A DNA stretch of 64,000 bases from Pseudomonadota bacterium (GTDB lineage Bacteria; Desulfobacterota; Desulfovibrionia; Desulfovibrionales; Desulfovibrionaceae). The stretch is taken from positions 1 through 64,000 of the forward strand of contig JAEWQB010000019.1 in assembly GCA_023460395.1 (NCBI GenBank). Reading direction: 5' to 3'. A model generated the notes under the pieces. It ran no database searches. It was not told the origin of the DNA and saw nothing but the letters and a program-made list of their open reading frames with translations. The position numbers and the translations under genes are program-made. Shown piece by piece: positions 50,929 to 60,352 of this stretch (position 1 is its first letter; each line of letters begins with the position of its first letter).

Positions 50929-51775
50929 GTATTTGCCTCCTGTGCGGCATGTGCAGCGCCATGTGGCGCGGATCATTTCCGGGAGAACGGCGTCTCCCGT
51001 CGCTGCCTGTCCCGCACTGTCCGCGTGGTGCGGGTTGCGGACGAGTCGGACCGGCATGCCAGTTTGCTCGGTTCATGCGGGAAATTCGATTGTGGAAGAA
51101 CGAAGGTCTGCCGCAATCGTTCACGGTCCTGTGCCGGGAGAAAGAGTCCCGGAAAACGAAGGCGTGAGACGGTCTGCGCCATGTTTCGTCAAAAATGACG
51201 ACTGTCGACATTTTTTTAGCGCAAACGGTGCCCATTGTCGACATTTTTGGAAAACCGGTACGGAAAAAGACAACCGGGCGTGTGGCGAAGCAGGGGAGTA
51301 CCGCTAGTGGCTACCGCCGGGGAGAAGACTACCAGAAGCTCGCGTTCTGCCCCAACGTGCGCCCGACCTGCGATGTGGGAAGTGATACCCCCCTATTCTG
51401 GGCCGTTCCGTCAGCATGAAATAAGAGAGGGGCACCCGTTTTCGCGTGGGACTGAATATCCGGCATGAAGGAGGCCGGAGTAGCGGAGAGGGGAAAAGGT
51501 TTGCGCACGGCATGGCCTGCGCGTGCCGGGCGAGATGCGGCTGAGGAAAAGAAAAGTCTTTTTTGCCACGGCGGGAATGATACCGGAGGGGAAAAATATG
51601 CGGACCGTGGACTCCGCAAAGGAAATGTTGCGCGGCGGCAGTGTGTAACAGAGAACGCCACAACGTGCCGCCCGCAAGCATGGACGCAACGGTGATAAAA
51701 TAGGGGGCGGAGTGGCCCGTGCGGAGACGAGGGGCACAGGAGAACTGCGCAGAATCGTCTGAAACCGTTCAACTG
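50929..51775 (-). promoter_or_regulatory. 847-base gene-free region upstream of putA with palindromic operator candidates
   Basis: No gene seen on either strand. 51191-51215 is a 25-bp near-perfect palindrome (11 of 12 pairs): AAAAATG-A-CGAC, T, GTCG-A-CATTTTT. Its right half, TGTCGACATTTTT, recurs exactly at 51236-51248, 33 bases (about three helical turns) away. Two TGTCGACA cores on one helical face suggest cooperative binding of a regulator of putA. 51300-51775 is otherwise featureless. Confidence 0.55.
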
Positions 51776-51994
51776 CTACTTCATACGGTAGGTGATGCGC
51801 CCGCGCGTCAGGTCATAGGGAGAAAGTTCAACTTTCACAGAGTCGCCGGGTAAAATGCGAATATAGAATTTACGCATTTTACCGGAGATATGAGCAAGCA
51901 CATCCAACCCGTTTTCGAGTGTCACCCGAAACATTGCGTTAGGCAGGGCTTCCTGCACGACACCCGCCACCTCAATGGCATCTTCCTTAGCCAT
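51776..51994 (-). CDS. infA: Translation initiation factor IF-1
   Basis: 72 residues, exactly the usual size. A single S1/OB-fold: AMFRVTLENGLDVLAHISGK, then MRKFYIRILPGDSVKVELSP and LTRGRITYRMK. It binds the ribosomal A site during initiation. GGAGG stands four bases before the ATG. It ends 52 bases after a gene-free zone and is followed by no operon partner; lgt lies upstream on the same strand. Confidence 0.97.
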   Translation of the reverse strand: MAKEDAIEVAGVVQEALPNAMFRVTLENGLDVLAHISGKMRKFYIRILPGDSVKVELSPYDLTRGRITYRMK

Positions 51995-52108
51995 GCTACC
52001 TCCTCGAAATAGCCTCATCCCTCAGTTTGGGGAGTCCACCGCAAACGCCTTTCCACAAAAAAAAACGGCTGTCAATACGCCTCGTCGCGTATTCCGGCTC
52101 CGGTGTGA

Positions 52109-52909
52109 TTATTCCACCCCGCCCGCGCAGCGACCCGTTTGCAAAAGCCATATGCCAAGGGCGATCATAGGCAGACAGAGCAGCATGCCCATTGTCAACC
52201 AGCCAAAAGCGATAAATCCTAGCTGGGAGTCTGGCTCACGGAAAAACTCTACGCAGAAACGAAAGCAGCCGTACAGCACGAGAAACATGCCTGAAACACA
52301 GCGGCGCGGGGGACGCCGGGCGGAATAGAGCCACAGCGCGACAAAGAGGGCTGCCCCCTCCAGCGCGGCTTCATACAGTTGGGAAGGATGACGGGGGAAG
52401 GGACCGCCGCTGGGGAAGATCATCCCCACGGGCGAGGTGGTGTGGCGTCCCCACAGTTCCCCGTTGATGAAGTTGCCCAGCCGTCCGAAGAACAACCCCG
52501 GCGCGACCAACGGCGCACCGAAATCACTAATGTCGAACAGGCTGAGACGGTAGCGGCGGGCAAAAAGCCAAAAGCAGAGAATCACGCCAACCAACCCGCC
52601 ATGGAAGGACATGCCGCCGTTCCATATTTCAAGAACGCGCAAGGGGTTGTCCATATAGAAAGGCAGGTCGTAGAAGAGGATGTAGCCCATACGCCCCCCC
52701 AGCACCACACCCGCGATGCAGTAGGTAAGCAGGTCGTCCACCATGTCCGTGGTCCAGCCGGATCCGGGTTGTTTTGCCCGCATGCGGCCTAATATCCAAG
52801 CGGAAAGGAAGCCCAGCAAATACATGAGTCCGTACCAGTGCACCGCGACAGGCCCTATGGAAAAGGCCACCGGATTCATATCGGGATAGGTGAGCATGTG
52901 GTTCTCCAT
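52109..52909 (-). CDS. lgt: Prolipoprotein diacylglyceryl transferase
   Basis: 266 residues, seven membrane helices. It transfers diacylglycerol from phosphatidylglycerol to the lipobox cysteine of prolipoproteins at the inner membrane. SFHGGLVG carries the essential His, and FGRLGNFINGELWGR is the Lgt signature with the Arg/Asn/Glu residues. An ATG at 52897 (MLTYPDM) is an equally possible start. It acts on lipoproteins such as the RlpA encoded earlier. Confidence 0.95.
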   Translation of the reverse strand: MENHMLTYPDMNPVAFSIGPVAVHWYGLMYLLGFLSAWILGRMRAKQPGSGWTTDMVDDLLTYCIAGVVLGGRMGYILFYDLPFYMDNPLRVLEIWNGGMSFHGGLVGVILCFWLFARRYRLSLFDISDFGAPLVAPGLFFGRLGNFINGELWGRHTTSPVGMIFPSGGPFPRHPSQLYEAALEGAALFVALWLYSARRPPRRCVSGMFLVLYGCFRFCVEFFREPDSQLGFIAFGWLTMGMLLCLPMIALGIWLLQTGRCAGGVE

Positions 52910-53254
52910 GCGTGGGTATCGATTGGGGAATCTGTCTGGAACTGTCGGTTCCTACCTCGTTGCGCGGCGAACCGTCAATGTCGCTGCGGAATCTCCCCGC
53001 GCGTGAACGGGGGAACAGGTGTGAATAGTCCGATCTCCGGTATGCAGAGGAGGGCGCACGGCGGTACTGCGGGCATGCCCGTAAAATACGGGAACGCATT
53101 GCCGGATTCTCAAGGAAAGGATATGTTGAGCATTCTAGGTTGGCACACCGGCAGTGGCACTACGCTGACTGGCCCGGTATGCTCTTCTCTGGCGTTCCCG
53201 GAAAGCCACTGCATGACGGCGGCTGCTGGATAGCGCCCGCAAAAGGAGTCTCGC
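52910..53254 (+). other. Divergent lgt-usp intergenic region
   Basis: No gene. It must carry both promoters; no good -35/-10 pair, Fur box or -24/-12 pair was found. Confidence 0.3.
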
Positions 53255-53668
53255 ATGCACATCACTCGAATATTGCTGCCCGTGGATGGTTCTGCCGTTT
53301 CCTTGCGTGCCGCGCGGGATGCCGCATGGCTGGCCCGTAATTGGGGCGCGGAATTGTTGCTTTTGCACTGCAATACCGTGTTTCCGAATCTGAAGCGCCG
53401 GGAAGATTATGCGCGGGAGGTGGCTGAGGCCGCCAACAAGGTTCTTGGTCCCGTGCGTGACATTTTGCAGGATTACGGCATCCGCTATATGGAGCGGGTG
53501 GAGGACGATTCCCCTGCCGAAACCATTCCCCGTCTTGCAGCGCGAGAAGGTGTGGACCTTATCGTCATGGGTAGCCGGGGGGCCGGTCCACTGGAGGGCG
53601 CGTTGCTGGGCAGCGTGACCCAGCAGGTGTTGCATGCCGCCAAATGCCGGGTGCTGGTAGTGCCCTAG
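53255..53668 (+). CDS. Universal stress protein (UspA family)
   Basis: 137 residues, one Usp domain. RILLPVDGS opens the first strand and holds the ATP-contacting Asp. The nucleotide loop MGSRGAGPLEGALLGSVTQQ fits G-2x-G-9x-G-S/T, so this is an ATP-binding type. VLHAAKCRVLVVP ends the domain as in the family. GGAG precedes the ATG by 8 bases. Single gene, facing away from lgt. Confidence 0.94.
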   Translation: MHITRILLPVDGSAVSLRAARDAAWLARNWGAELLLLHCNTVFPNLKRREDYAREVAEAANKVLGPVRDILQDYGIRYMERVEDDSPAETIPRLAAREGVDLIVMGSRGAGPLEGALLGSVTQQVLHAAKCRVLVVP

Positions 53669-53782
53669 CGCGTTGCTGGAGCATACGCGATTCCGGCGGT
53701 ATTTAGCCTTCGTGAACGGGGCGTGTTTGGCGAAGCGGCGGCAGAACGTGCCGCCTCCGGGAGATTGCCGCGCGTACGGTCA

Positions 53783-53806
53783 CCGTTGGCGGTTATACGC
53801 CAACGG
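53783..53806. other. Perfect hairpin between converging usp and yihY genes
   Basis: CCGTTGGCG (53783-53791) / CGCCAACGG (53798-53806), 6-base loop, no T run on either side. It may be a bidirectional transcription barrier. Confidence 0.45.
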
Positions 53807-53838
53807 ACAACCCCCTCCCATATCCTTCGTAAGCGGTA

Positions 53839-55239
53839 CTACCGGGTTTCCGCCTCTGGAGCGGCCTGCACCTCCACCGGGAAGGGCAGACCAAAATGAC
53901 CGGGTACTTCCTGTTGGCAGTAGCTGCGCAAGTCCAGATTCGCCGTGCTTTGCGAGGCGTCCGCGTACAAGGTGCGGAAGGTTTCGTTAATAAAGCCGAA
54001 CCGGGCTGTCATGGGGGCGCTGCTTGCGGTGCCGCGATGAGAGGACAAGGCGGAAATAACGCGCATGATGTGTATGTGTTCCGGGGGAGTTGCCAGCGCA
54101 TATGCCGGAGTGTCTCCGCTGGTGCGGACAATCAGGCCCGCGTCTTGGAGCACGCACATAACATTCTGAATGAGGCGGATGGGCGCTGTGAGCGTGTCGG
54201 AAAGGGTTTGCAGGGCTACCGGGCCATTTCCTGCGTCAAAGCTGCGGGTGAGCAGCACCATGGAAAGCACTGCCAGTTTATCCCGCTCTTCTTGATTGGC
54301 GGTGTCTGACCGTAATTCATTTTCAAACGTCTTGATGTTCTGCAACGCAAAGCTGATTTCCACACCCAGCAGAACAATAACCCAGCTTATATACATCCAC
54401 ACCAGAAAGAGGGGAACCTGCGCGAAGCCGCCATAAATGGCGTTGTATTTTGACGCGCCTACCTGATAGGTAACATATAGGTTTTCCACCATTTTCCATA
54501 GTCCTGCCGCGCACAATGCGCCCACTAATCCCGCTGACAGGCGTACCTTGGTGTTGGGAATGAAGACGTAAAGAAAAAGCAGCAGTAGGGTCATCATAAT
54601 CAGCGGCACGGCTTTGAGCAGTGACAGGTAGGCATAATTAAAAGCGCTGTAGGAAAGTAGTTTTCCTATCACCGCATCGCTTTGCAGGGAAACACTGGCA
54701 CTGAACGCTACCCCGTAGATAATAGGGCAGATGAGGGCAACGGAGAAAAAATCTGTGAACTTGCGCCACATACTGCGTCCGTGCGTCACGCCCCATATGG
54801 AGTTGAAGGCTTTTTCTATGGTGCCCATAACGGAACCAACGGTGAGCAGAAGGGTGGCCATACCTATGGAGCCTAGTGTGCCCACATTGGTGTTATTCAC
54901 GTAGCCAAGGATGTGATCCACAGTCTCCGTGTTGCCCGCCGTTATGTTGAGTAACAGTGTACGCAGGGCCTCGGAGTTTTGTAGTCCCATGCCTTTGGAA
55001 ATAGAAAACGCCACCGCCAGAAACGGCACGATGGAAAGCACCGTGGTGTAGGTAAGAGCGGAGGCCCGCAGGAGGCACTGATCTTTTATGAATCCGTGTC
55101 CGACAAGATATGTCCACTTGAGCAGTCCGGCGAGGCTGCGTGTTCGCACATTCTGCGGCGCGGGATCTTCCAACCACACGTCTTGCGTGACAAAACGGAC
55201 GAATCTATCTGCGTGTTCCTTGAAGGAGGCGTTTGCCAT
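53839..55239 (-). CDS. YihY/BrkB-family inner membrane protein with C-terminal winged-helix-like domain
   Basis: 466 residues from the ATG with AGGAG five bases upstream. Six helices (about 55-310): ASALTYTTVLSIVPFLAVAFS is the family's first helix, and KYNAIYGGFAQVPLFLVWMYISW is near the last. The family was once called RNase BN; that activity belongs elsewhere and its actual role is unsettled. After the membrane part comes a ~150-residue soluble domain (ALQTLSDTLTAPIRLIQNVM) resembling a winged helix, as in Rrf2-like fusions of this family. A longer upstream frame is antisense to the next gene and is rejected. Confidence 0.87.
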   Translation of the reverse strand: MANASFKEHADRFVRFVTQDVWLEDPAPQNVRTRSLAGLLKWTYLVGHGFIKDQCLLRASALTYTTVLSIVPFLAVAFSISKGMGLQNSEALRTLLLNITAGNTETVDHILGYVNNTNVGTLGSIGMATLLLTVGSVMGTIEKAFNSIWGVTHGRSMWRKFTDFFSVALICPIIYGVAFSASVSLQSDAVIGKLLSYSAFNYAYLSLLKAVPLIMMTLLLLFLYVFIPNTKVRLSAGLVGALCAAGLWKMVENLYVTYQVGASKYNAIYGGFAQVPLFLVWMYISWVIVLLGVEISFALQNIKTFENELRSDTANQEERDKLAVLSMVLLTRSFDAGNGPVALQTLSDTLTAPIRLIQNVMCVLQDAGLIVRTSGDTPAYALATPPEHIHIMRVISALSSHRGTASSAPMTARFGFINETFRTLYADASQSTANLDLRSYCQQEVPGHFGLPFPVEVQAAPEAETR

Positions 55240-55308
55240 GGGTGCTCCTATGCCGAGAAAAAAGAGGTATACTTGCCGTGCGAAAGGAAAGCACGGTATA
55301 GTGCGGGC

Positions 55309-56517
55309 ATGACCATATTTCCATACCAGAACACGGCGGGGGCGGACAAGTATTCTGAACGTAACGTCCAGAAAAGGGGAACGGAACCTCGCACTGGGCA
55401 CACGCGTGTACGTTGCCTGTTTTTCTGTGGGGTAGTGTGCCTGCTGGTTATGGCTCAGGCCGTGTTGTTCTTGTCTGCGCAGCCTGTGGAGGCTGCGTTT
55501 GCAGGAACCTCTGCCGGTGAGGGGAGCATATTTTTTTCTGTTCAGGCCGGTTTGCCGGATTCCTTCGCTCCGTTGTACGCCTCGGCTGAAGGCGGGCAGG
55601 GGGCTGTTTCCCGGAAAGGGGAAGGCGCACGGCCTGCGGAAGATGCGGAACGCACCGGCGTGCCCGGACCGGACTGCGGGCTGGTTCCAGAGGGGTGGTG
55701 GCATCTTATCGCGCGGCTGGAAGCCGACGGATTTGCCCGCGACAGCGTTCGTTCTCTGTTTTCCCGGGTGGACGGCGGCTATTCTGTGGACCCCATGGGG
55801 AAGAAAATACGCGAACTATTTCGCGTTCGCTACGCGCCGCCAACTCCGCCTAAATTGCGGGAAACGCCCAAAAGCACCGCGCCACGGGTGTACGCCAGTG
55901 TGATGGTGAAGGAAAATTTAGACAGTGCCCGGCGGTTTCTCCGGGAGCATGCCACGCTGTTGCGCGCCATGGAACGCCGATATGGCATTCCCAAAGAGGT
56001 AGCCGTGGGGCTGTTGCTGGTGGAAACCCGGCTGGGGGGATTTTTGGGGCACGAGGCCGCGTTTCGTAATTTGGCCTGCCTTGCCGCTACAGATACCATG
56101 GACCGTCTGCGCCCGGCGCTAGACGGGCTGGATCTGACACCGGAGCGGAACGCGTGGCTGGAGAAACGGCTGGGCCAGAAAGCGTCATGGGCATATGCCG
56201 AGCTAAAGGCGCTTATTACCTATGCGGAACAAAACGGGCTGGACCCCGTGGGGCTGCCCGGTTCCCTGTATGGGGCTGTGGGGTTGTGCCAATTTATGCC
56301 GTCCAGCATTCTTCGTTTCGGTGTGGACGCCAACGGGGATGGCGTGGTGGACCTTTTCGACCTGCCCGATGCCCTGTTCAGCATGGCAAATTATCTGAAG
56401 GCGCACGGCTGGAAGCCCGGCTTGTCCCGGACACGGCAGCACCGCGTGCTCCGCCACTATAACAACAGTACGGTATATGCCAACACCATTCTCGCGGTGG
56501 CGGACCACCTGCGGTAA
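55309..56517 (+). CDS. Lytic murein transglycosylase (MltB/SLT_2 family)
   Basis: 402 residues. A hydrophobic segment at about 45-63 after a basic stretch acts as signal or anchor, so the enzyme is periplasmic. The SLT_2 domain spans about 195-402: IPKEVAVGLLLVETRLGGF contains the catalytic Glu, YGAVGLCQFMPSSILRFG follows, and ADGNGDGVVDLFD-like and MANYLKAHGWKPG complete it. It cleaves peptidoglycan glycan strands, leaving 1,6-anhydro ends. The region between (65-190) is low-complexity and probably linker. The start lacks a close ribosome site, and an upstream GTG is possible. Confidence 0.88.
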   Translation: MTIFPYQNTAGADKYSERNVQKRGTEPRTGHTRVRCLFFCGVVCLLVMAQAVLFLSAQPVEAAFAGTSAGEGSIFFSVQAGLPDSFAPLYASAEGGQGAVSRKGEGARPAEDAERTGVPGPDCGLVPEGWWHLIARLEADGFARDSVRSLFSRVDGGYSVDPMGKKIRELFRVRYAPPTPPKLRETPKSTAPRVYASVMVKENLDSARRFLREHATLLRAMERRYGIPKEVAVGLLLVETRLGGFLGHEAAFRNLACLAATDTMDRLRPALDGLDLTPERNAWLEKRLGQKASWAYAELKALITYAEQNGLDPVGLPGSLYGAVGLCQFMPSSILRFGVDANGDGVVDLFDLPDALFSMANYLKAHGWKPGLSRTRQHRVLRHYNNSTVYANTILAVADHLR

Positions 56518-56718
56518 TGGGCCGGGGGATTGTTTCGTGCGTCTTGTCGGGGCAAACTATCATTTGCTCACAACGCACGGAAGGATACGATTCCGGCAGG
56601 ATACCCGTATCCCGCTGTGCTGGCAGGGAACACGGCACGCATTGCGGGGCTTGCGTGTGTATGTTCCCGCGCGGAATCGGGCGATGCACGGAAACAGGCT
56701 AAACGCCGGGAGCGTTTC

Positions 56719-57663
56719 ATGAGCATAGACCACAACATTTTGTTGGAATCCGGCACGAATGAATTGGAGGTGCTGGAACTGTTCATAGCGGAGCGTTTGC
56801 CGAACGGAGCCGTGGTGCCCTGCCACTTTGGCGTGAATGTGGCCAAGGTTATGCAGGTTATTGAAGCTCCGTCTTTCGCTGCGCCGGAATCGGCGTCCAA
56901 TCCGTGTTTCATGGGCATGATCGACATTCGTAACATGATGGTGCCGGTGCTGGATTTAAGCCGTTGGCTGAACATGGATATGGCGCGATCCCCCCACGAT
57001 GTCATCATGGTTACGGAGTTCAGTCATGCGGTAACGGGTTTTTTGGTGTCCGGGGTGACGGATATCCATCGTGTGGGATGGCAGCAGGTGCAGCCGCCCA
57101 GCGGATTTATCGCGCGGGTGGAGACAAACTGCATTGTGGGCGTGGTGGGGGTGGAAGACAGGTTTATCCAGTTAATCGATTTGGAAACCGTGCTGGCGGA
57201 CCTCGACCCTTCCTCTTTTGCCAAAACCGTTGCCGATGCCCGCATTGGAGAACGCACCTACCGCGCCCTTGTGGCAGATGATTCCGCCACCATCCGTTTG
57301 ATGTTGCGTAAAAATTTAGAGGCAGCCAATGTTACGCCCATTATGGTTAGCAATGGGCAGGAGGCGTTAACGCATCTGCGGGCGCTGAGGGATCAGGCAA
57401 AGGCGGAAGGCCGCGCGTTGAATGAGTTTGTGGACATTGTTATCTCCGACATTGAAATGCCGCTGATGGATGGGTTCACGCTGACCAAGAACGTGAAGCA
57501 AGACCCGGAACTCAGCCGACTGCCGGTTATTTTGTACTCATCACTTATTACCAGTGAACTGCGGCATAAGGGGGAGTCTGTGGGGGCGGACGACCAAATT
57601 TCCAAACCCGATTTGGATCTTATGGCGCAACGCGCCATAGCCTTGCTGGAAGGAGGCGCGTGA
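56719..57663 (+). CDS. cheV: Chemotaxis coupling protein CheV (CheW-receiver fusion)
   Basis: 314 residues from the ATG with GGGAG six bases before. The CheW-like domain is at about 15-165 (GVNVAKVMQVIEAP, GMIDIRNMMVPVLDLSRWL, GVEDRFIQLIDLETVL). The receiver is at about 180-310, with acidic pair ADDS, phospho-acceptor Asp in VISDIEMPLMDG and Lys in QISKPD. It couples receptors to CheA and can be phosphorylated, buffering adaptation. An Hpt protein follows on the same strand. Confidence 0.94.
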   Translation: MSIDHNILLESGTNELEVLELFIAERLPNGAVVPCHFGVNVAKVMQVIEAPSFAAPESASNPCFMGMIDIRNMMVPVLDLSRWLNMDMARSPHDVIMVTEFSHAVTGFLVSGVTDIHRVGWQQVQPPSGFIARVETNCIVGVVGVEDRFIQLIDLETVLADLDPSSFAKTVADARIGERTYRALVADDSATIRLMLRKNLEAANVTPIMVSNGQEALTHLRALRDQAKAEGRALNEFVDIVISDIEMPLMDGFTLTKNVKQDPELSRLPVILYSSLITSELRHKGESVGADDQISKPDLDLMAQRAIALLEGGA

Positions 57664-57828
57664 GATTGCGGCACTGCCATGCGATCATGAGCACGGGGGG
57701 ATTCTTCCTGCGGTCCGGCGCACGTGTGTCGGCAGCGGGGAACATGGCCCCCGGCGCATGAAGATTGTGTTTGTGTCTTCCCTTGTGTTCTCATCGTCCA
57801 CACTCGCCATGCCCTGCCGGAGGACGCC

Positions 57829-58221
57829 ATGCGATTTGATGAAGACAAAGAAGTGCTGCAAGCCTTTGAGGAAGAAACGCGAGAGCGCCTTCAGAGTATA
57901 GAGGCCGGTCTGCTGCAAATGGAACGCAACTCCGCCAGCTTTGGCGACGCGGGAGTTCACGCCATATTCCGCGAAGCGCATTCCATAAAGGCAGGAGCGG
58001 GACTTCTGAATATGGGGGAGATCGAGGCACTCGCCCATCGGGCGGAAACGCTGTTGCAACGTATGCGTGTTGGCGAGCAGCACCCCGATTCGGAGGTCAT
58101 TACCGTCCTGTTGGAGGCATTTGACGGCGTGCGGGATTTACTGGAATTTCAGATGAACGGTTCACAGGGAACCCCACCAGACATTACATGGCGGCTTGCC
58201 GCGCTGGAGCGTTTTTTGTAG
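57829..58221 (+). CDS. Hpt-domain phosphotransfer protein
   Basis: 130 residues with GGAGG before the ATG. The Hpt four-helix motif FREAHSIKAGAGLLNMGEIE puts the phosphorylatable histidine at residue 51. AEALAHRAETLLQRM follows as in CheA P1 domains. It resembles an isolated CheA N-terminus without kinase. It lies 165 bases after cheV, so it may exchange phosphate with the CheV receiver or a distant CheA, by context. Confidence 0.88.
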   Translation: MRFDEDKEVLQAFEEETRERLQSIEAGLLQMERNSASFGDAGVHAIFREAHSIKAGAGLLNMGEIEALAHRAETLLQRMRVGEQHPDSEVITVLLEAFDGVRDLLEFQMNGSQGTPPDITWRLAALERFL

Positions 58222-58359
58222 CCGCAGCCAACTCAGGCGGAGCTTTTTCCGTTAGTGTTTCCTTCTCGTCAGGCTCACCACCCCAACAAGTTTACCAATC
58301 CCACCCGGTCTAGCGAGTTCATTTCCTCTTATTGGTCGGGCGTTTTGTCCCGTGTCCCG

Positions 58360-59238
58360 TCAGGCCCGCCAGCGCAAGCGCCGCTCCAGCCAGCGTGCGA
58401 GCATAGCGCAACAGGTGGTCAGTAACAGGTAGAGCAGGGTTATGGTTATCCACACCTCAAAGGTGAGGTACGTGGCAGCCATCAGCTCCATGCCTTGAAA
58501 GGTCAGTTCTGGAATGGAAATGACCGATACAATGGCGGAGTCTTTGATGGTGGAAATGAACTGTCCGGCTAACGGCGGAATAATAACCTTGAGTGCCTGC
58601 GGCAGAATAACTAGCCGTAATTGAGTCAGCCGTCCTAAGCCCAGAGAAGCAGCGGCTTCCCACTGTCCTCTGGGGACGCTTTGTACCCCCCCGCGCACGA
58701 TTTCCGCGATATAAGCTCCCTCGTACACAGCCAGCGTGACCACGCCGGAGAGAAAACCCGGCAGCCGCGCAGGGTCTGCGCAAAGGATGGAGAGCACCCG
58801 CTCCACGCTTGGCGGCAGATTGCGCAACGCCTCTTCTAGTCCGAGAAGGGGGGCCAGTAACGTGTAGATAAAAAAGAAAAAAATGAAGATGAGTACCAGT
58901 GGAGGCAGGTTCCGTACCGTTTCCACATAGGTACGGGCCATGAGACGCAAAAACAGGCTGCGGCTGACGCTTGCCAGCCCGGTGAGCAGCCCCAGAGGAA
59001 GGGCCAGTATGGTCGTCCAGATGCTTAAGCGAATTGTGGTGAATAAGCCTGTCATCAGGACATTGGGCACCAGCGCGCCATCGGCATCACGCCGGAAAAG
59101 GAACTGGGGAATGGCTGCCCAGTTCCATGTGTAATCGAGTTGGTTGTGCGCATACCATAGGAAAAGTCCGGCTGCGGCGGCAAAAAGGCACAGCAGCACG
59201 GCGTCCAGCGCACAGAAAGGGCAATGTTTTGTTCGCAT
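58360..59238 (-). CDS. Polar amino acid ABC transporter permease (HisM/GlnP type), second
   Basis: 292 residues. After an N-terminal Cys-containing stretch and a first helix (about 12-30), five helices form the permease core. The inner loop EAAASLGLGRLTQLRLVILPQALK is the EAA motif that contacts the ATPase. GAYIAEIVRGGVQSVPRGQWE is the preceding family block. It pairs with the permease at 60353-61183, with the binding protein gene between them. No ATPase gene is adjacent. Confidence 0.92.
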   Translation of the reverse strand: MRTKHCPFCALDAVLLCLFAAAAGLFLWYAHNQLDYTWNWAAIPQFLFRRDADGALVPNVLMTGLFTTIRLSIWTTILALPLGLLTGLASVSRSLFLRLMARTYVETVRNLPPLVLIFIFFFFIYTLLAPLLGLEEALRNLPPSVERVLSILCADPARLPGFLSGVVTLAVYEGAYIAEIVRGGVQSVPRGQWEAAASLGLGRLTQLRLVILPQALKVIIPPLAGQFISTIKDSAIVSVISIPELTFQGMELMAATYLTFEVWITITLLYLLLTTCCAMLARWLERRLRWRA

Positions 59239-59421
59239 GTGGTTCGCGGTTGTTCGGCAGGAAAACGCGCGGGGGGAGATATTACCCTTGCCCGTTACGC
59301 TGCCAAGCGCAGAGGTTTTCGCATAGGGAACTGCGCATGCCCGCCGCCGGATTCATCAGCCCGGAGGCTGAAAAAGACCAGACGGCGGGCGCTACACCCT
59401 ATGGTACCGGATACTTTCAGA

Positions 59422-60318
59422 CTATTTAAGTTCTGATGCCCAGTCGAGTGTTTCAAACCAATAGTGCTTGCGTTCGGCAAGCCAGCCTTGCGCCTTTTTT
59501 TGACGAATCCAGTTGTTCAGCACGTTCAACGTGTCCGGGTCGCCTTTGCGGACGGCAAAGGCCACAGGCTCGCTGGTGAATGTTCCCTGTACGGGCAAAA
59601 AGAGTTTGTCGGCGTGCTCCACCGCGCTATGGGCGGGTAACGGAGCGCTGGCTACAAAGGCGTGCACTCGCCCGGAGAGCAGTTCCTGCATGCACTGGGT
59701 TTCTTTGTCGAACAGGCGCAACGTGGCATTGGGGAAAAAGGTTTTGGCGGCGGTAGCCGGGGTAGACCCTATGCGGGCCACGATGATGACGCCGGGCTGG
59801 TTGAATGCCTCCAGAGAGGTCATGTCTCCCGCTTTGGCTTTGCTGGCGACTAGTCCCATGCCGGTTGTGTCATAGGGGATGCTGAAATTTACTTTCAGGT
59901 TGCGTTCGGTGGTCACGCTCATACCGCCGATGATCACGTCAAATTTGTCCGCCAGCAGAGCGGGAATAATGCCGGACCAACTGGTGGGCACGAACTCGAT
60001 GTCTACTCCCAGATCTTTGGCGAGCTGTGTCATCACGTCCACTTCAAATCCGATGAACTGACCGGTCTTGTCCGTCATGGCCCATGGCACGAAAGTGGAA
60101 AAACCCACCCGCAGGGTGCCGCGTTTGACAACCTGAGAAATAACGCTGGCGTCGCGCAGGTCGTGGGTGATGTCTTTGGCGGAAGCCAGCGGAGCGAAAC
60201 TCAGCATGGCAAGCAGCGCCAACAGCATGGTAAATGTCAGCAAGGCCGGGGTGCCCGGTGCCGGAAGCACGCAGACACGGGCTGCGCGGCGGGGCTGAAG
60301 AAAGGGTTGGGTACGCAT
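59422..60318 (-). CDS. Periplasmic amino acid-binding protein (SBP family 3)
   Basis: 298 residues with a long N-terminal basic stretch, then a signal peptide (hydrophobic about 26-42, cleavage after PLASA). The mature protein has GTLRVGFSTFVPWAMTDKTG, FEVDVMTQLAKDLGVDIEFV and NFSIPYDTTGMGLV, typical of family 3 binding proteins. AGGAG precedes the ATG. The gene lies between two permease genes in the same orientation. The ligand is likely a polar amino acid. A GC-rich inverted repeat (about 59339-59390) follows the gene. Confidence 0.93.
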   Translation of the reverse strand: MRTQPFLQPRRAARVCVLPAPGTPALLTFTMLLALLAMLSFAPLASAKDITHDLRDASVISQVVKRGTLRVGFSTFVPWAMTDKTGQFIGFEVDVMTQLAKDLGVDIEFVPTSWSGIIPALLADKFDVIIGGMSVTTERNLKVNFSIPYDTTGMGLVASKAKAGDMTSLEAFNQPGVIIVARIGSTPATAAKTFFPNATLRLFDKETQCMQELLSGRVHAFVASAPLPAHSAVEHADKLFLPVQGTFTSEPVAFAVRKGDPDTLNVLNNWIRQKKAQGWLAERKHYWFETLDWASELK

Positions 60319-60352
60319 TCGGCTACTCCTTTGGGTTTGCCGTTCGATATGA

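Noticed and set aside
53137..53215. Sigma-54 promoter before the usp gene (TGGCAC and TGGCCCGGTATGC segments)
   Set aside because: Neither has a GC at the correct 12-base offset from the GG; spacing is wrong.
55240..55704. N-terminal extension of the YihY protein
   Set aside because: It would run antisense through the transglycosylase gene, and the ATG at 55239 has a good ribosome site at the expected N-terminus of the family.
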